Counted from the first letter of the stretch, positions 26,475-35,094 are shown. The stretch is 64,000 nucleotides of DNA from Bernardetia sp042180575 (GCF_042180575.1 NZ_CP170094.1:5580001-5644000), one strand, 5' to 3'. Notes: generated by a model from the letters alone, not told the origin. Made by a program: numbers and translations.

Positions 26475-26942
26475 ATGTCAAACAGCGCAAAAAAAGGCGA
26501 TTTAGTACAAGTACATTATGTAGGTAAATTCGAAGACGGAAACGTTTTTGATTCTTCAAGAGATAGAAAAGAACCTATTGAATTTCAAGTAGGAGCAGGA
26601 CAAATGATAAAAGGTTTTGATGCAGCAGTAGAAGGAATGAATCTTAGCGAATCAAAAACAATCACTTTAGCACCAACAGAAGCGTATGGAGAATCAAATC
26701 CAGAAAACGTTGTTTCTTTTCCTAAAGACAAATTGCCACCAGAAATGAATCCAAAAGTAGGTGATCAGCTTGCACTTCAAGGACAAAATGGTGAGCAAAT
26801 TCCAGTAGTAGTAGTAGAAGCTAATGAAGAAGGTGTTGTTTTGGATGCAAACCACCCAATGGCTGGAAAAACTTTAGTTTTCGAATTAGAGCTTGTAGGA
26901 ATCAACCCATCAAAAGTAGAAGGTGGAACTCTTGCTGACTAA
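26475..26942 (+). CDS. FKBP-type peptidyl-prolyl cis-trans isomerase (SlyD-like)
   Basis: A 155-residue protein lacking a signal peptide, so cytoplasmic. The FKBP start VHYVGKFEDGNVFDSS is at residues 13-28, with GQMIKGFDAAVEGMNLSESK next and the IF insert of SlyD type (FPKDKLPPEMNPKVGDQ) after about residue 75. The fold closes with LDANHPMAGKTLVFELELV. It lacks the His-rich metal-binding tail of E. coli SlyD. Role: prolyl isomerase and chaperone. It is followed by a strong terminator. Confidence 0.93.
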   Translation: MSNSAKKGDLVQVHYVGKFEDGNVFDSSRDRKEPIEFQVGAGQMIKGFDAAVEGMNLSESKTITLAPTEAYGESNPENVVSFPKDKLPPEMNPKVGDQLALQGQNGEQIPVVVVEANEEGVVLDANHPMAGKTLVFELELVGINPSKVEGGTLAD

Positions 26943-26980
26943 TCAAACTATTTTTAGTCTATAAAAAGAGATTAAATCAA

Positions 26981-27020
26981 AAAATGCTATTTCTATTTTA
27001 AATAGGAATAGCATTTTTTT
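26981..27020 (+). terminator. Intrinsic terminator after the FKBP gene
   Basis: AAAATGCTATT (26981-26991) pairs with AATAGCATTTT (27007-27017), then a T-run. It may also serve the leftward gene ending at 27056 poorly, as the A-run on the other side is short. Confidence 0.75.
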
Positions 27021-27055
27021 ATAGAATTAGAAATTTTCATTCAACTGGTAACTGA

Positions 27056-27511
27056 CTATTCTCCACTTCCATTAGGCAAAACAGTTCCAAACAAAACTAA
27101 AGCCTCCGAAGAATTAGAAGCATTTGAGATAACAGTAATTACTTTTCGTTGCTGCCCTGCTTTGTGAGCTGAGTTAAAACGAACAATTATTTTTCCTTCT
27201 TCATTGGGAGCAATCGGTTCTTTTGTCCATTCAGGAGCAGTACATCCACAAGTAGTTCGGATATCTTGCAGCATTAATGGGTAATTTCCCGTATTTTTGA
27301 ATGTAAAGACATATTCAACTATTTTACCTTCTTCAATTTCACCAAAATCATGTTCACGATTTGTAAAGGTAAGTTGTGCTTGACGGTCATCCGATTTTTT
27401 GGTAAATGTAGTTGTTTCTTTTTTTGTTTCTGTAACAGTTTGAGCTTGAATAGCTTGGCTAGACAAAAAAGTAAAAGCTCCTAAAAGAGATGCAAAAAAT
27501 ATTTTTTTCAT
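27056..27511 (-). CDS. DUF1573 domain protein, exported
   Basis: A 151-residue protein with a signal peptide (MKKIFFASLLGAFTFLSSQ to AQA). One DUF1573 unit (about 52-148) carries NREHDFGEIEEGKIVEYVF, FKNTGNYPLMLQDIRTTCGC, APNEEGKIIVRFNSAHKAGQ and ITVISNAS. This ASPM/SPD2/Hydin-like immunoglobulin fold is very frequent in Bacteroidota exported proteins; its function is unknown. A second, two-domain DUF1573 protein lies at 48656-49405. Confidence 0.88.
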   Translation of the reverse strand: MKKIFFASLLGAFTFLSSQAIQAQTVTETKKETTTFTKKSDDRQAQLTFTNREHDFGEIEEGKIVEYVFTFKNTGNYPLMLQDIRTTCGCTAPEWTKEPIAPNEEGKIIVRFNSAHKAGQQRKVITVISNASNSSEALVLFGTVLPNGSGE

Positions 27512-27713
27512 AATTTTTTTATTGAGTGTGATTTTTATTTAAAATAATGCTATTGTAAGAGAGTTACATATAAAACCTTATGTACTCAAACTTTGTTTCT
27601 AGTTTTAAAATTAATAAGAATAAGTCAATTATTTTGCCATATATTTTTTTTTAACTTTATCACGAAATTTTCATTTTATTACTATCATTCACTTTATTTT
27701 TATCCCAACAACC

Positions 27714-28241
27714 ATGAAACCTATCTTATCTTATTTCTCTATTTTAAACATAATAGCTTTTTTTGCAGCTATCTTTTTATTTACAGCTTGTGATTTGAAT
27801 GACGAACGAGTAGGAGGTTTTCCTCAAGAAGGTCAAATTTGGGCTGATGTGGAAGATTTGAGCTATACTTTTGATGACCCAGCAGGAACACTTGTTTCTA
27901 TTGCAAACACCTATTCAGCAAGCGTACAAACACTTTCTATTTATCGTAAATCATCTCCTAATGCCTTGCGATTTGGCACTTTTCGTGTTTTACTTACTCG
28001 TTTTGATTTTGATAATACAACACCTAGAATTTTAGATAATACAAATGTGCGTCTTGATTTTGAACCTCAATCTAATGTTATTTATAATGCTTCTGGAGGA
28101 GATATTCGATTTGAGGTTTTAAGCATAGAAAATGATGTTATTAAAGCAAATTTTAGTGGAACATTACAAAATAGTTTGAATGCAAATCAGCAAGTGCGAG
28201 TTAGAAATGGCTCTTTAAATATCAAAATACGAAGAGAATAA
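27714..28241 (+). CDS. Lipoprotein of unknown function
   Basis: A 175-residue predicted lipoprotein, with the lipobox at LFTAC (Cys24) and acidic +2 residue Asp (CDLND), which in Bacteroidota does not stop outer-membrane sorting. The mature part looks like a beta-sandwich (VSIANTYSASVQTLSIYRK, NVRLDFEPQSNVIYNASGGDIRF, GTLQNSLNANQQVRVRNGSL). I do not recognise a family. A terminator follows. It stands alone. Confidence 0.7.
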   Translation: MKPILSYFSILNIIAFFAAIFLFTACDLNDERVGGFPQEGQIWADVEDLSYTFDDPAGTLVSIANTYSASVQTLSIYRKSSPNALRFGTFRVLLTRFDFDNTTPRILDNTNVRLDFEPQSNVIYNASGGDIRFEVLSIENDVIKANFSGTLQNSLNANQQVRVRNGSLNIKIRRE

Positions 28242-28310
28242 TATAACCATAACTAAGAATAATTCTATAAATCATCTTAAAAAAGATATAAATACATCTT
28301 TTATCTTACT

Positions 28311-28362
28311 AAAAATCAATACTTTATCTCTTAAAAAGAGAAATAGGGTATTGATTTTTTTG
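28311..28362 (+). terminator. Intrinsic terminator
   Basis: AAAAATCAATAC (28311-28322) pairs with GTATTGATTTTT (28348-28359) with an AT-rich inner stem (ATCTCTT/AAGAGA), followed by T residues. Confidence 0.75.
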
Positions 28363-28506
28363 ATTTTAAATTTGTTCTTAATCAAATAATATTTTGTAGA
28401 TTTACGCTTTCTAAAAATTAATTTTAGAAATTAAAGCAAAAACAGTAAGGTCTAAAACACCTACTCCCACACTCACTAATATTATTTTTTACTAAAATCC
28501 AACTAT

Positions 28507-29442
28507 ATGGACTTTAAACGTACTTCATTATCCTTTCTTTGTGCGTCTCTCATTTTTACTTGTGCAGCTTTTACCGTTTCACCATCAAAAATAACGAAAC
28601 CTACTTCTAAAACTACAAATAAAAATAACAGAACTAAAAAATCAAAAAAACGTTCTCATAGCCTTATTATCGCCCCTACATCATTCAGTTCTGTTTCTTC
28701 TAGTTCAATGTCTTCCCTCCACTGTTTTCAAACACCTTTAGATTTTTTGCCCACTTTTTATTCGGTTACTAAAGACACTACAATTACAGAAAATAGTATT
28801 TTAGAAATTACTTCTGATGATTCAGAAAATCAGCAAGTTGATATGTTATCTTTATTAGATGAAGAAGCTAATCAAAAGACAAACGAAAATGATATTGAAT
28901 TAGATGTAGAAGAAATTAATACAATAGATTTTTCTACTCCTAATAACCTTGTTATTGCTCCCCAACTATTAGAAAGAGTTGTTATAAGAGAAAACTTTAT
29001 CACTTCCTTAGTTGATATTGCTGTGGCTCAAGAAGGTGTTCCTTACGTACATGGAGGAAAATCTCCAAAAGGTTTTGATTGTTCTGGTTTTGTATCGTAT
29101 GTGTATAGCCAGTTTAATATAAATCTCCCTGCCTCTTCTAGTTCGTATGACCACGTAGGTAAAAAAATATCTTTAAAAGACGTTCAAGTAGGCGATATAC
29201 TTTGTTTTACAGGTCGAAATTCACATTCTGGACGTACAGGACACGTCGGAATTGTGGTAGAAAGTAATCCTAATGAACCTATCAAATTCATTCATGCAGC
29301 ATCAGGAAGTAGAAGACAAATTACATATAGTACAATGGAAAGTAGTTATTACAAACCTCGTTTTCGTTCTGCTCGTAGAATTGCAGTTCCTATTTTGGAA
29401 GAGATTTTAGAAGAAATAGAAAGTACTGAAAGTGCAGAATAG
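28507..29442 (+). CDS. NlpC/P60 (C40) cell-wall endopeptidase, exported
   Basis: A 311-residue protein with an N-terminal export signal (about 1-23), a long basic and Ser/Thr-rich spacer, and a C-terminal NlpC/P60 domain. The catalytic Cys is in KGFDCSGFVSYVY (about residue 197), the His in RTGHVGIVVESNP and the third polar position in FIHAASGS. It should cut peptide stems of peptidoglycan. The spacer may anchor it near the wall. A strong terminator lies 40 nt downstream. Confidence 0.9.
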   Translation: MDFKRTSLSFLCASLIFTCAAFTVSPSKITKPTSKTTNKNNRTKKSKKRSHSLIIAPTSFSSVSSSSMSSLHCFQTPLDFLPTFYSVTKDTTITENSILEITSDDSENQQVDMLSLLDEEANQKTNENDIELDVEEINTIDFSTPNNLVIAPQLLERVVIRENFITSLVDIAVAQEGVPYVHGGKSPKGFDCSGFVSYVYSQFNINLPASSSSYDHVGKKISLKDVQVGDILCFTGRNSHSGRTGHVGIVVESNPNEPIKFIHAASGSRRQITYSTMESSYYKPRFRSARRIAVPILEEILEEIESTESAE

Positions 29443-29480
29443 AAGTATTATACCACTCTTTTTTTATAAAAAAAATAAAA

Positions 29481-29515
29481 AAAACGGATTCAAATTAGTT
29501 TGAATCCGTTTTTTT
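29481..29515 (+). terminator. Strong intrinsic terminator, bidirectional
   Basis: AAAACGGATTCAAA (29481-29494) pairs over 14 bp with its exact inverse (29499-29512), TTAG loop. A-run on one side and T-run on the other, between convergent genes, so both transcripts may end here. Confidence 0.85.
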
Positions 29516-29546
29516 ATTGACTTTTTTCTAGTTAGTTTTATTTTGA

Positions 29547-30287
29547 TTATCTCCCTTTTACATCTAATACTTTCGTAAATTTCTTTAGTATTTTGAGTGT
29601 TCCGAAGATGACTAAACTTACTCCAAAAATAATATACCACTCATTAGGCAATCCATACATAAAGGTTTTGAAATAATAACGAATACCAATAAAAACAGTA
29701 AAAATAAGCATCAAAGCAAAAAAACCGTTGTATTCACGTTTCAAAACATTTTTAGCAGAAAATTCTAAATTTGCACCATTAAAATTAGAAAAACGAGGAA
29801 TAAATGGAGGTACATTCTCAGCCCAATCCAAATATTGCTGTCCAAATTTGTTACGTAAAAAATATTCTTCAGCATACATAATACGCTCATAATATAACCA
29901 ATAAGCCAAAACAAAACACGTAATAAACCAAAAATGAGCCGTTAGCATTGCCACTCCGAGCCACATCAAGAAATTACCCACATAAAGTGGATGTCTGATG
30001 GCAGAATAAATTCCACTTGTATTTAGTGTTTCGGCTACTTGTTTTTTAGTATTTCTGCCTGAAGTTCCTTTTGGCGTGTGTCCTACGGTATAAGCACGTA
30101 CAAACTGCCCTAAAAGTCCGACTGCCAAACAAATATATTCATAATAGGGAAACCACTCTGGAAAACCTTGATTTTTGGCTTGCCACGCATAAATTCCTAA
30201 TGCTACAAAAACAAACGGAATAGGAAGTGTTCCTCTGTGTTTGAATAAAAAATTACCTTCTTTGTCTAATTCTTCAATTAATGCCAT
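29547..30287 (-). CDS. Isoprenylcysteine methyltransferase-like / PEMT membrane protein
   Basis: A 246-residue polytopic protein with about six hydrophobic segments. Its C-terminal-type motif is SAIRHPLYVGNFLMWLG, followed later by YAEEYFLRNKFGQQYLDW, the arrangement of the ICMT/phospholipid-methyltransferase superfamily (RHPxYxGN and E-x-x-L-x-x-x-F-G-x-x-Y). This could be a lipid or small-molecule methyltransferase; the substrate is not shown. Leftwards, possibly independent of the GSCFA gene upstream. Confidence 0.8.
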   Translation of the reverse strand: MALIEELDKEGNFLFKHRGTLPIPFVFVALGIYAWQAKNQGFPEWFPYYEYICLAVGLLGQFVRAYTVGHTPKGTSGRNTKKQVAETLNTSGIYSAIRHPLYVGNFLMWLGVAMLTAHFWFITCFVLAYWLYYERIMYAEEYFLRNKFGQQYLDWAENVPPFIPRFSNFNGANLEFSAKNVLKREYNGFFALMLIFTVFIGIRYYFKTFMYGLPNEWYIIFGVSLVIFGTLKILKKFTKVLDVKGR

Positions 30288-30397
30288 TTAGTGAGTTCGA
30301 TTATGAGTTTAATAATTTTTGAACAAATAAATGTTCTTGATTTTTTTGTGCTGCAAAGGTAAGTTATTTTATTTAGCTCGTAAAGTTTATTCAGCGT

Positions 30398-31441
30398 TTA
30401 TAATGGTTTTGTAGTGCTATTTTTCAAAAAATCCATTTCTTTTTGTATATCAATTTGAAATTCTTTTTCTAATTTTTCTAAATCAGAAATCAATTTTTGA
30501 GTAAAATCTTGATGTGTTTTTCGATTTGGAAAAAACGGTTTATGAGCTAAAGAAGAAGCTATTTTTTGCCATTTTTTTAAGAATAACTGTGTTTTATCAT
30601 CAAAGTAATTTTCAGAAAATTTCTGCCAAATATATTCTATCGCTTGAGCATTTGGGTGCAATAAGTCAGATTCATAAAAACGATAATCACGCAAATCATC
30701 TAAAACGAGTTCATAAGAAGGAAAATAATTTACGTTTTCAAAATTTTCTATAAGAGAATGTGCCAAAACTCTCAAAATAGACTTACTGACACTGTTTTCT
30801 ACCAATCCTTCCTTCAAATGACGCACAGGACTGACTGTAATTATAATTTGTTTCTGCTTTTGCTGTTTTGTTGTGCTAAAGGAATTTATTTTTTTGATAA
30901 AATTTTCAAACTTTGTTTTTGCTTCTTCTAAATCAATTAGTTTTTTATCGAATAGATTTTTTGGTTGTTTGTGACAATTTGAAATCGGTGTTTTTTTATC
31001 AGAATTTTTATTATTTCCCTCAATCAATTCATACATAAAAGCCGTTCCGAAAGTCAGAATAATTGTATCTGCTTGTTCTAAAAATTCAAAGGTTTGCTGT
31101 GCTTTTTCTTTTATAATCTGTTTTAATTCTTCTTTATCTTGACTGGCGATTTTGGAATGCAAATGATAATTATAAAAAACTTCATCGTGCTGGATATAGA
31201 ACCTTTCTAAATTATCTTCTAGTTTTTGTCCTGTTTTATCCTCTATTATCCATTCTAAAAGCTGAATAACTGAAAGAGGATTAAAAATAACGCCAAAAGG
31301 ATTAATGAGTGTTTTGAATTTATTTTCAAGCAACTTTTGTCCAATATTTTCTGAAAAACAAGAACCCATCAAAACTATCTTGCTAGAAAGAGTTATTTTT
31401 TTTTGTGTTGGAGTCGGACTTATTTCGGTTCTGAATTTCAC
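30398..31441 (-). CDS. GSCFA-domain protein
   Basis: A 347-residue protein whose name-giving motif occurs as LMGSCFSENIG (about residues 25-35). Other typical parts are NPFGVIFNPLSV, TFGTAFMYEL, the ITVSPVRHLKEGLVENSVSK segment and YFPSYELVLDDLRDYRFYE followed by DLLHPNAQAI. Together they give an SGNH-hydrolase-like fold with Ser, Asp, His positions. Function unknown; common in Bacteroidota. Translation starts at GTG (31441-31439), which gives the expected N-terminus MKFRTEISPTPT. The start codon lies 39 nt before the 175-bp inverted-repeat element copy 2. Confidence 0.88.
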   Translation of the reverse strand: MKFRTEISPTPTQKKITLSSKIVLMGSCFSENIGQKLLENKFKTLINPFGVIFNPLSVIQLLEWIIEDKTGQKLEDNLERFYIQHDEVFYNYHLHSKIASQDKEELKQIIKEKAQQTFEFLEQADTIILTFGTAFMYELIEGNNKNSDKKTPISNCHKQPKNLFDKKLIDLEEAKTKFENFIKKINSFSTTKQQKQKQIIITVSPVRHLKEGLVENSVSKSILRVLAHSLIENFENVNYFPSYELVLDDLRDYRFYESDLLHPNAQAIEYIWQKFSENYFDDKTQLFLKKWQKIASSLAHKPFFPNRKTHQDFTQKLISDLEKLEKEFQIDIQKEMDFLKNSTTKPL

Positions 31442-31480
31442 GTTATTGAATTTATGAGTTGATTTTAGAATTTAGTTTAG

Positions 31481-31659
31481 TACACTGTTTCAAAAGTTTA
31501 TTTATATTTATTACGCGTTCAACTCTGAGGAGTTGAACGAAACGCTTCCTCAGAAGCGTGATTCAAGCAAATAAATGACGCTTCTGAGGAAGCGAAACAT
31601 TCAGTTCTGAGGAACTGAATGCACAGTTAAAAACATTGAAAAACTTTTGAAACAGTGTA
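31481..31659. mobile_element. Miniature inverted-repeat element, copy 2 (inverted relative to copy 1)
   Basis: Same 175-bp length and the same 17-bp ends (31483-31499 and 31641-31657) as the copy at 6789-6967, bordered by TA on both sides. Aligned in the same sense, the copies differ at only about eight positions by my count, and four of these are one hairpin loop (31526-31529, TGAG) that reads as CTCA once orientations are matched. It sits between the GSCFA and AstE-like genes. Confidence 0.8.
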
Positions 31660-31680
31660 CTTAGGAAGAGAGTTATGATT

Positions 31681-32592
31681 TTATTTTACAATAAAAAAAC
31701 CATCATTTCCATCATCTTGATACAAAGGCATCAGAATATAACCATTATAAGGCGAACGAATTTCTTTTTCATCTTGATAAGCTAATAACTGACCTTTTTC
31801 AATACTATCAAAGTTTCCAAAGCCTTCTAACATCTTGAAAGTTGAATCTTTTGGTATTTTATGGATGTATTCACAGTTTAGGTAATTAGGAACACCAGTT
31901 CGGATAGTTTCTCCTAAAGAATGTTCTAGATTTGGAATAGGTTGAGAAGTCATTTGAAGAGCTTTCATGATACGCCAAACTCCTAAAATAAGGTTATTGG
32001 CAGAATTTTCTTTTCCTATTGTTCCTCCTTCAAAGGCAAAGGTTTCATAATTCCATTGTTCCATGTAGGTCATGGCAGTTCCTGCTAGTTTTTTGTCAAG
32101 ACCTAAAATTACAGGAATCTCTAAGACTTTTGCAAGTTCGTCATCTGTTGTTATTGTTCTGACCACAAATGCTCCATTTGGTGCAGAAGTAGTATGCAAA
32201 TCTATCAAAATTCTTCTTTTGTAGGTATCATGAGGAATAACTCGTAATACCTCAATAAGCTGACGCAACTCTTCATATTCTGAAATGTCAGAGTCGTGTG
32301 GGATATTATCAATCAAATCATTGAGCCAAATTCTATTCAAATCTGTTTGTAAATAACGTTTTTTGGCTTTGAGTGCTTGTAGATTTCCTCCAATAGCTAC
32401 AAAATGTCCATTGAAAAGACGTTTATCCAAATGAGAAATTAAATATTCTAAAGCATCATAACCTGCCTGTTCGTTTCCGTGTAACCCACCAATACAAACC
32501 AAAAGAGTTTGGTTATCTCCTCCCGATATATTTCCAATGATACGCTTAAAAACTGTTGGTGTATGTGTGGTTGCCTGTGATTTTTGAGTCAT
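31681..32592 (-). CDS. Succinylglutamate desuccinylase/aspartoacylase (AstE/AspA) family protein
   Basis: A 303-residue zinc-dependent M14-like deacylase. Zinc-binding motif GGLHGNEQAG (His, Glu) is near residue 34, DLNRIW (Arg substrate contact) near residue 82, and IDLHTTSAPNGAF (third zinc His) follows. EGGTIGKENSANN is typical of the family's glutamate region. Substrate unclear; in Bacteroidota it may process N-acylated amino acids. A stem-loop in the leader is listed separately (32645-32682). Confidence 0.85.
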   Translation of the reverse strand: MTQKSQATTHTPTVFKRIIGNISGGDNQTLLVCIGGLHGNEQAGYDALEYLISHLDKRLFNGHFVAIGGNLQALKAKKRYLQTDLNRIWLNDLIDNIPHDSDISEYEELRQLIEVLRVIPHDTYKRRILIDLHTTSAPNGAFVVRTITTDDELAKVLEIPVILGLDKKLAGTAMTYMEQWNYETFAFEGGTIGKENSANNLILGVWRIMKALQMTSQPIPNLEHSLGETIRTGVPNYLNCEYIHKIPKDSTFKMLEGFGNFDSIEKGQLLAYQDEKEIRSPYNGYILMPLYQDDGNDGFFIVK

Positions 32593-32644
32593 TTATTTAT
32601 TGAAGAATTCAGATGAAAAAGAGCATGTAAAACTCTAATAAAAA

Positions 32645-32682
32645 CCCTAAACTTTCCAGTATGTTGTTGTAGAAGTTTAGGG
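32645..32682 (-). promoter_or_regulatory. Leader stem-loop of the AstE-like gene, possible attenuator
   Basis: CCCTAAACTT (32645-32654) and AAGTTTAGGG (32673-32682) form a stem of ten pairs. Read leftwards it is followed by a T-run (GGGTTTTTATT), so it looks like a terminator, yet it lies about 50 nt ahead of the start codon at 32592. No other leftward gene is upstream of it. The rest of the 325-bp gap (32593-32917) shows nothing else I recognise. Confidence 0.35.
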
Positions 32683-32917
32683 CTAATTTTATATAGTACG
32701 TAGAACGAAATGCAAAGATACAAAAATCTAAATTTTATAAAATCTAATTTTTGATAATTGAAATTCTATCTGAATTGAATAGCTAATGCTAAGAATGATT
32801 AAATGTAAAGGGTTCTGTTTTGTCGCTAGTTTAAATCTTACGACTTTTGCACCAAATTAATTTTTTATTCAGAAATAGAGTTTAATTTAACTCTAAATTT
32901 CGTCAAATTGTAGTTCT

Positions 32918-33532
32918 ATGCAAGATTTTTTTTATCAGTATCTCAATGAAGATACAATTTGGGTTTATGCCTACATTATCCTTCCTATTCTTATTTTCTT
33001 GGCTCGTCTGACTGATGTTAGTCTTTCAACACTACGAATTGTTCTTGTAACAATGGGAAAACGCAATATTGCGCCACTTATTGGTTTTGTTGAGGCTTTT
33101 GTATGGCTGCTCGCTATTGGTCAAATTATGCAAAACTTAACTAATATAATGTCTTATTTGGCGTATGCAGGAGGTTTTGCAATGGGAACATATTTGGGAA
33201 TGTGGTTAGAACAACGAATTGCTTTAGGAATGGTAATGGTCAGAGTTATTACAGGAAAAACGGCTGAACATCTTATTTTAAAACTAAAAGACACCAATTA
33301 TAGATTTACACATTTGCAAGCAGAAGGGAAATATGGTGATGTAGGTGTAGTTTTTTCGATTGTGAAAAGAAAAGAATTACCTAAGTTTTTACACTTAATA
33401 AATACACACAATCCCAATGCTTTTTATACCATAGAAAATATTAGACATGTACAAAATACAGATGATATTCCTACTTCTGATTCGGGTACATTCTCTCGTG
33501 TGGTCAGAAAAATAAAAACAATTAGAAAGTAA
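32918..33532 (+). CDS. UPF0316 (DUF2179/DUF5698) family membrane protein
   Basis: A 204-residue protein with three membrane segments in the N-terminal part, including LARLTDVSLSTLRIVLVTMG, then GFVEAFVWLLAIGQIMQNL and MSYLAYAGGFAMGTYLGM. The conserved family stretch ends GMWLEQRIALGMVMVRVIT and the soluble C-terminal part begins TAEHLILKLKDTNYRFTHL. Function unknown; the order of motifs agrees with UPF0316. Not clearly linked to a neighbour. Confidence 0.87.
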   Translation: MQDFFYQYLNEDTIWVYAYIILPILIFLARLTDVSLSTLRIVLVTMGKRNIAPLIGFVEAFVWLLAIGQIMQNLTNIMSYLAYAGGFAMGTYLGMWLEQRIALGMVMVRVITGKTAEHLILKLKDTNYRFTHLQAEGKYGDVGVVFSIVKRKELPKFLHLINTHNPNAFYTIENIRHVQNTDDIPTSDSGTFSRVVRKIKTIRK

Positions 33533-33568
33533 TTGAGGGTTTAGAATAAAATGAATTAGTAATCTTTT

Positions 33569-33599
33569 TTGAAAAATGTAGCTTTATAGTTTACTTTTG
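33569..33599 (+). promoter_or_regulatory. Likely hisIE promoter
   Basis: TTG (33569-33571), 20-nt spacer, TACTTTTG (33592-33599). It fits the -33/-7 consensus and lies 75 nt before the hisIE start. Confidence 0.5.
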
Positions 33600-33674
33600 T
33601 AATCCTTAGATTAAAAATAAAATTATTTGTAGAGAAAAGGTTTGTCTTTTCCTAGCTAGTAGCCTAAAAATAAA

Positions 33675-34304
33675 ATGAATATAAACGAAAAAATACAAAG
33701 CCAACAAATAGACTTCGAAAAGCAAAATGGACTTGTTCCTGTCATTATTCAAGATTCTAAAACCATGCGTGTTTTGATGCTTGGTTTTATGAATCAAGAA
33801 GCCTTCGAAAAAACGCAGAAAGAAAACAAAGTGACTTTTTTTAGTCGAACAAAAAACCGTCTTTGGACAAAAGGAGAAACCTCTGGAAACTTTTTGCATG
33901 TACAAAAAATGCACTTAGATTGTGATAATGATACACTTCTGATTTTTGTCAAACCTCAAGGTGAAGTTTGTCATACAGGAACAGATACATGTTTTGGCGA
34001 AGAAAAAAATACAGCTAATATTCATTTTTTGCAGCATTTAGAAAATACGATTGAAAGAAGAAGCCAAGACACAGAAGAAAATACAAGTTCTTATACAAAT
34101 AAACTTCTCAAAAGTGGTGTTCATAAAGTAGCGCAAAAAGTTGGCGAAGAAGCCGTCGAAGTAGTTATTGATGCAATGAGAGGAAACAAAGAACGATTCA
34201 AAGAAGAATGTGGCGATTTATTGTACCACTTGCTTGTCTTGATGCAATCTCAAGATGTCAAAATTGATGAGGTAATGGAGGTTTTGGAAAAAAGACACCA
34301 GTAA
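33675..34304 (+). CDS. hisIE: Bifunctional phosphoribosyl-AMP cyclohydrolase / phosphoribosyl-ATP pyrophosphatase
   Basis: Carries out steps 2 and 3 of histidine synthesis. N-terminal HisI (about 1-110) shows MLGFMNQEAF, FFSRTKNRLWTKGETSGN, LDCDNDTLLIFV (Mg/Zn-binding Asp-Cys-Asp) and VCHTGTDTCFG. C-terminal HisE (about 120-209) has SYTNKLLKSGVHKVAQKVGEEAVEVV and GDLLYHLLVLM. The rest of the his operon is not adjacent: the gene stands alone between UPF0316 and the HxlR regulator. A good promoter and terminator frame it. Confidence 0.95.
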   Translation: MNINEKIQSQQIDFEKQNGLVPVIIQDSKTMRVLMLGFMNQEAFEKTQKENKVTFFSRTKNRLWTKGETSGNFLHVQKMHLDCDNDTLLIFVKPQGEVCHTGTDTCFGEEKNTANIHFLQHLENTIERRSQDTEENTSSYTNKLLKSGVHKVAQKVGEEAVEVVIDAMRGNKERFKEECGDLLYHLLVLMQSQDVKIDEVMEVLEKRHQ

Positions 34305-34332
34305 AACAGTTACCAGTAAGTAGTAACCAGTT

Positions 34333-34378
34333 AATACAGAATACTTTTTTTTGATAAATTGTATTCTGTATTTTTTTT
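34333..34378 (+). terminator. Intrinsic terminator after hisIE
   Basis: AATACAGAATAC (34333-34344) pairs with GTATTCTGTATT (34361-34372) with a T-run behind. The terminator of ygiD at 37403-37444 uses almost the same stem. Confidence 0.8.
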
Positions 34379-34472
34379 AACCTTATTTTAGGCTAATCGC
34401 ATATAATTTGGGCGTTTTTTTGATTTTTACTTTTAAAAATTAAAAAAAGAAATCATAGTGTACTTGTAGTTC

Positions 34473-34552
34473 AAAAGGCTTGCCTTTGACTTGTTTGGTA
34501 GGTATTTTTTATGCTTTAATTAAAATAAATACAGTCAAAGGCAAGCCTTTAA
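34473..34552. repeat. Inverted repeat of the AAGGCTTGCC palindrome family
   Basis: AAAGGCTTGCCTTTGAC and its inverse GTCAAAGGCAAGCCTTT face each other across about 40 nt, and each is partly self-complementary (AAAGGC-TT-GCCTTT). Relatives: 25828-25924, 33631-33655, 37788-37815, 54191-54215. The rest of the 34305-34650 gap holds the hisIE terminator and nothing else I recognise. Confidence 0.6.
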
Positions 34553-34650
34553 CCTACTAATTTCAAAATTAGAATTTATGAATAATTTAGAGGGCATATA
34601 AAATCTATTTTACACAAAAACCTTCGTTTTTTGGTGAGATTAACCTAACC

Positions 34651-35025
34651 CTATTTTGATTTTGAATATTTTTCTCTTGATTTTTTTATGTTGTCTATAT
34701 TTATTTTTGCCCAATTTACAAGCGTTTCTATGTGAGGAACAAGACTTTCTCCCATATCAGTAAGTTCATATTCTACACGAGGAGGAACTTGAGGATAAAT
34801 AGTTCGCCTGACCAATCCATCTGACTCTAAACCTTTTAGAGTTACAGAAAGCATTTTTTGTGATATACTCTCAATATATTTATTTATTTCATTAAAACGG
34901 AGTATTTTTTCTTCGTGCAAAATCAATAAAATAAGTATTGACCACTTGTCGCCTACTTTATCAAGGACATTTCTGACAGGACAATTATCTACATCCGAAT
35001 ATTTTTCTAAAGTTTCTTTTTTCAT
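34651..35025 (-). CDS. HxlR-family transcriptional regulator
   Basis: A 124-residue MarR-like winged-helix protein. I start it at the ATG 35025 (MKKETLEKYSDVDNC), because the HxlR signature CPVRNVLDKVGDKWSILILL begins at about residue 15, with the redox-type Cys of that family. The rest follows: RFNEINKYIESISQKMLSVTLKGLESDGLV and a C-terminal dimer helix. It is divergent from the NmrA-like gene at 35182, the usual arrangement for a regulator and its target. Confidence 0.9.
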   Translation of the reverse strand: MKKETLEKYSDVDNCPVRNVLDKVGDKWSILILLILHEEKILRFNEINKYIESISQKMLSVTLKGLESDGLVRRTIYPQVPPRVEYELTDMGESLVPHIETLVNWAKINIDNIKKSREKYSKSK

Positions 35026-35094
35026 AACTAACTGATTATCAGCAATAATAACGTCAAGGTAAGTGAGTGATTTTGTTGTAAGCTCTTGTAATAA

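Noticed and set aside
27593..27793. Rightward frame overlapping the lipoprotein at 27714
   Set aside because: Phe/Tyr-rich, other frame of a proper lipoprotein signal; a shadow.
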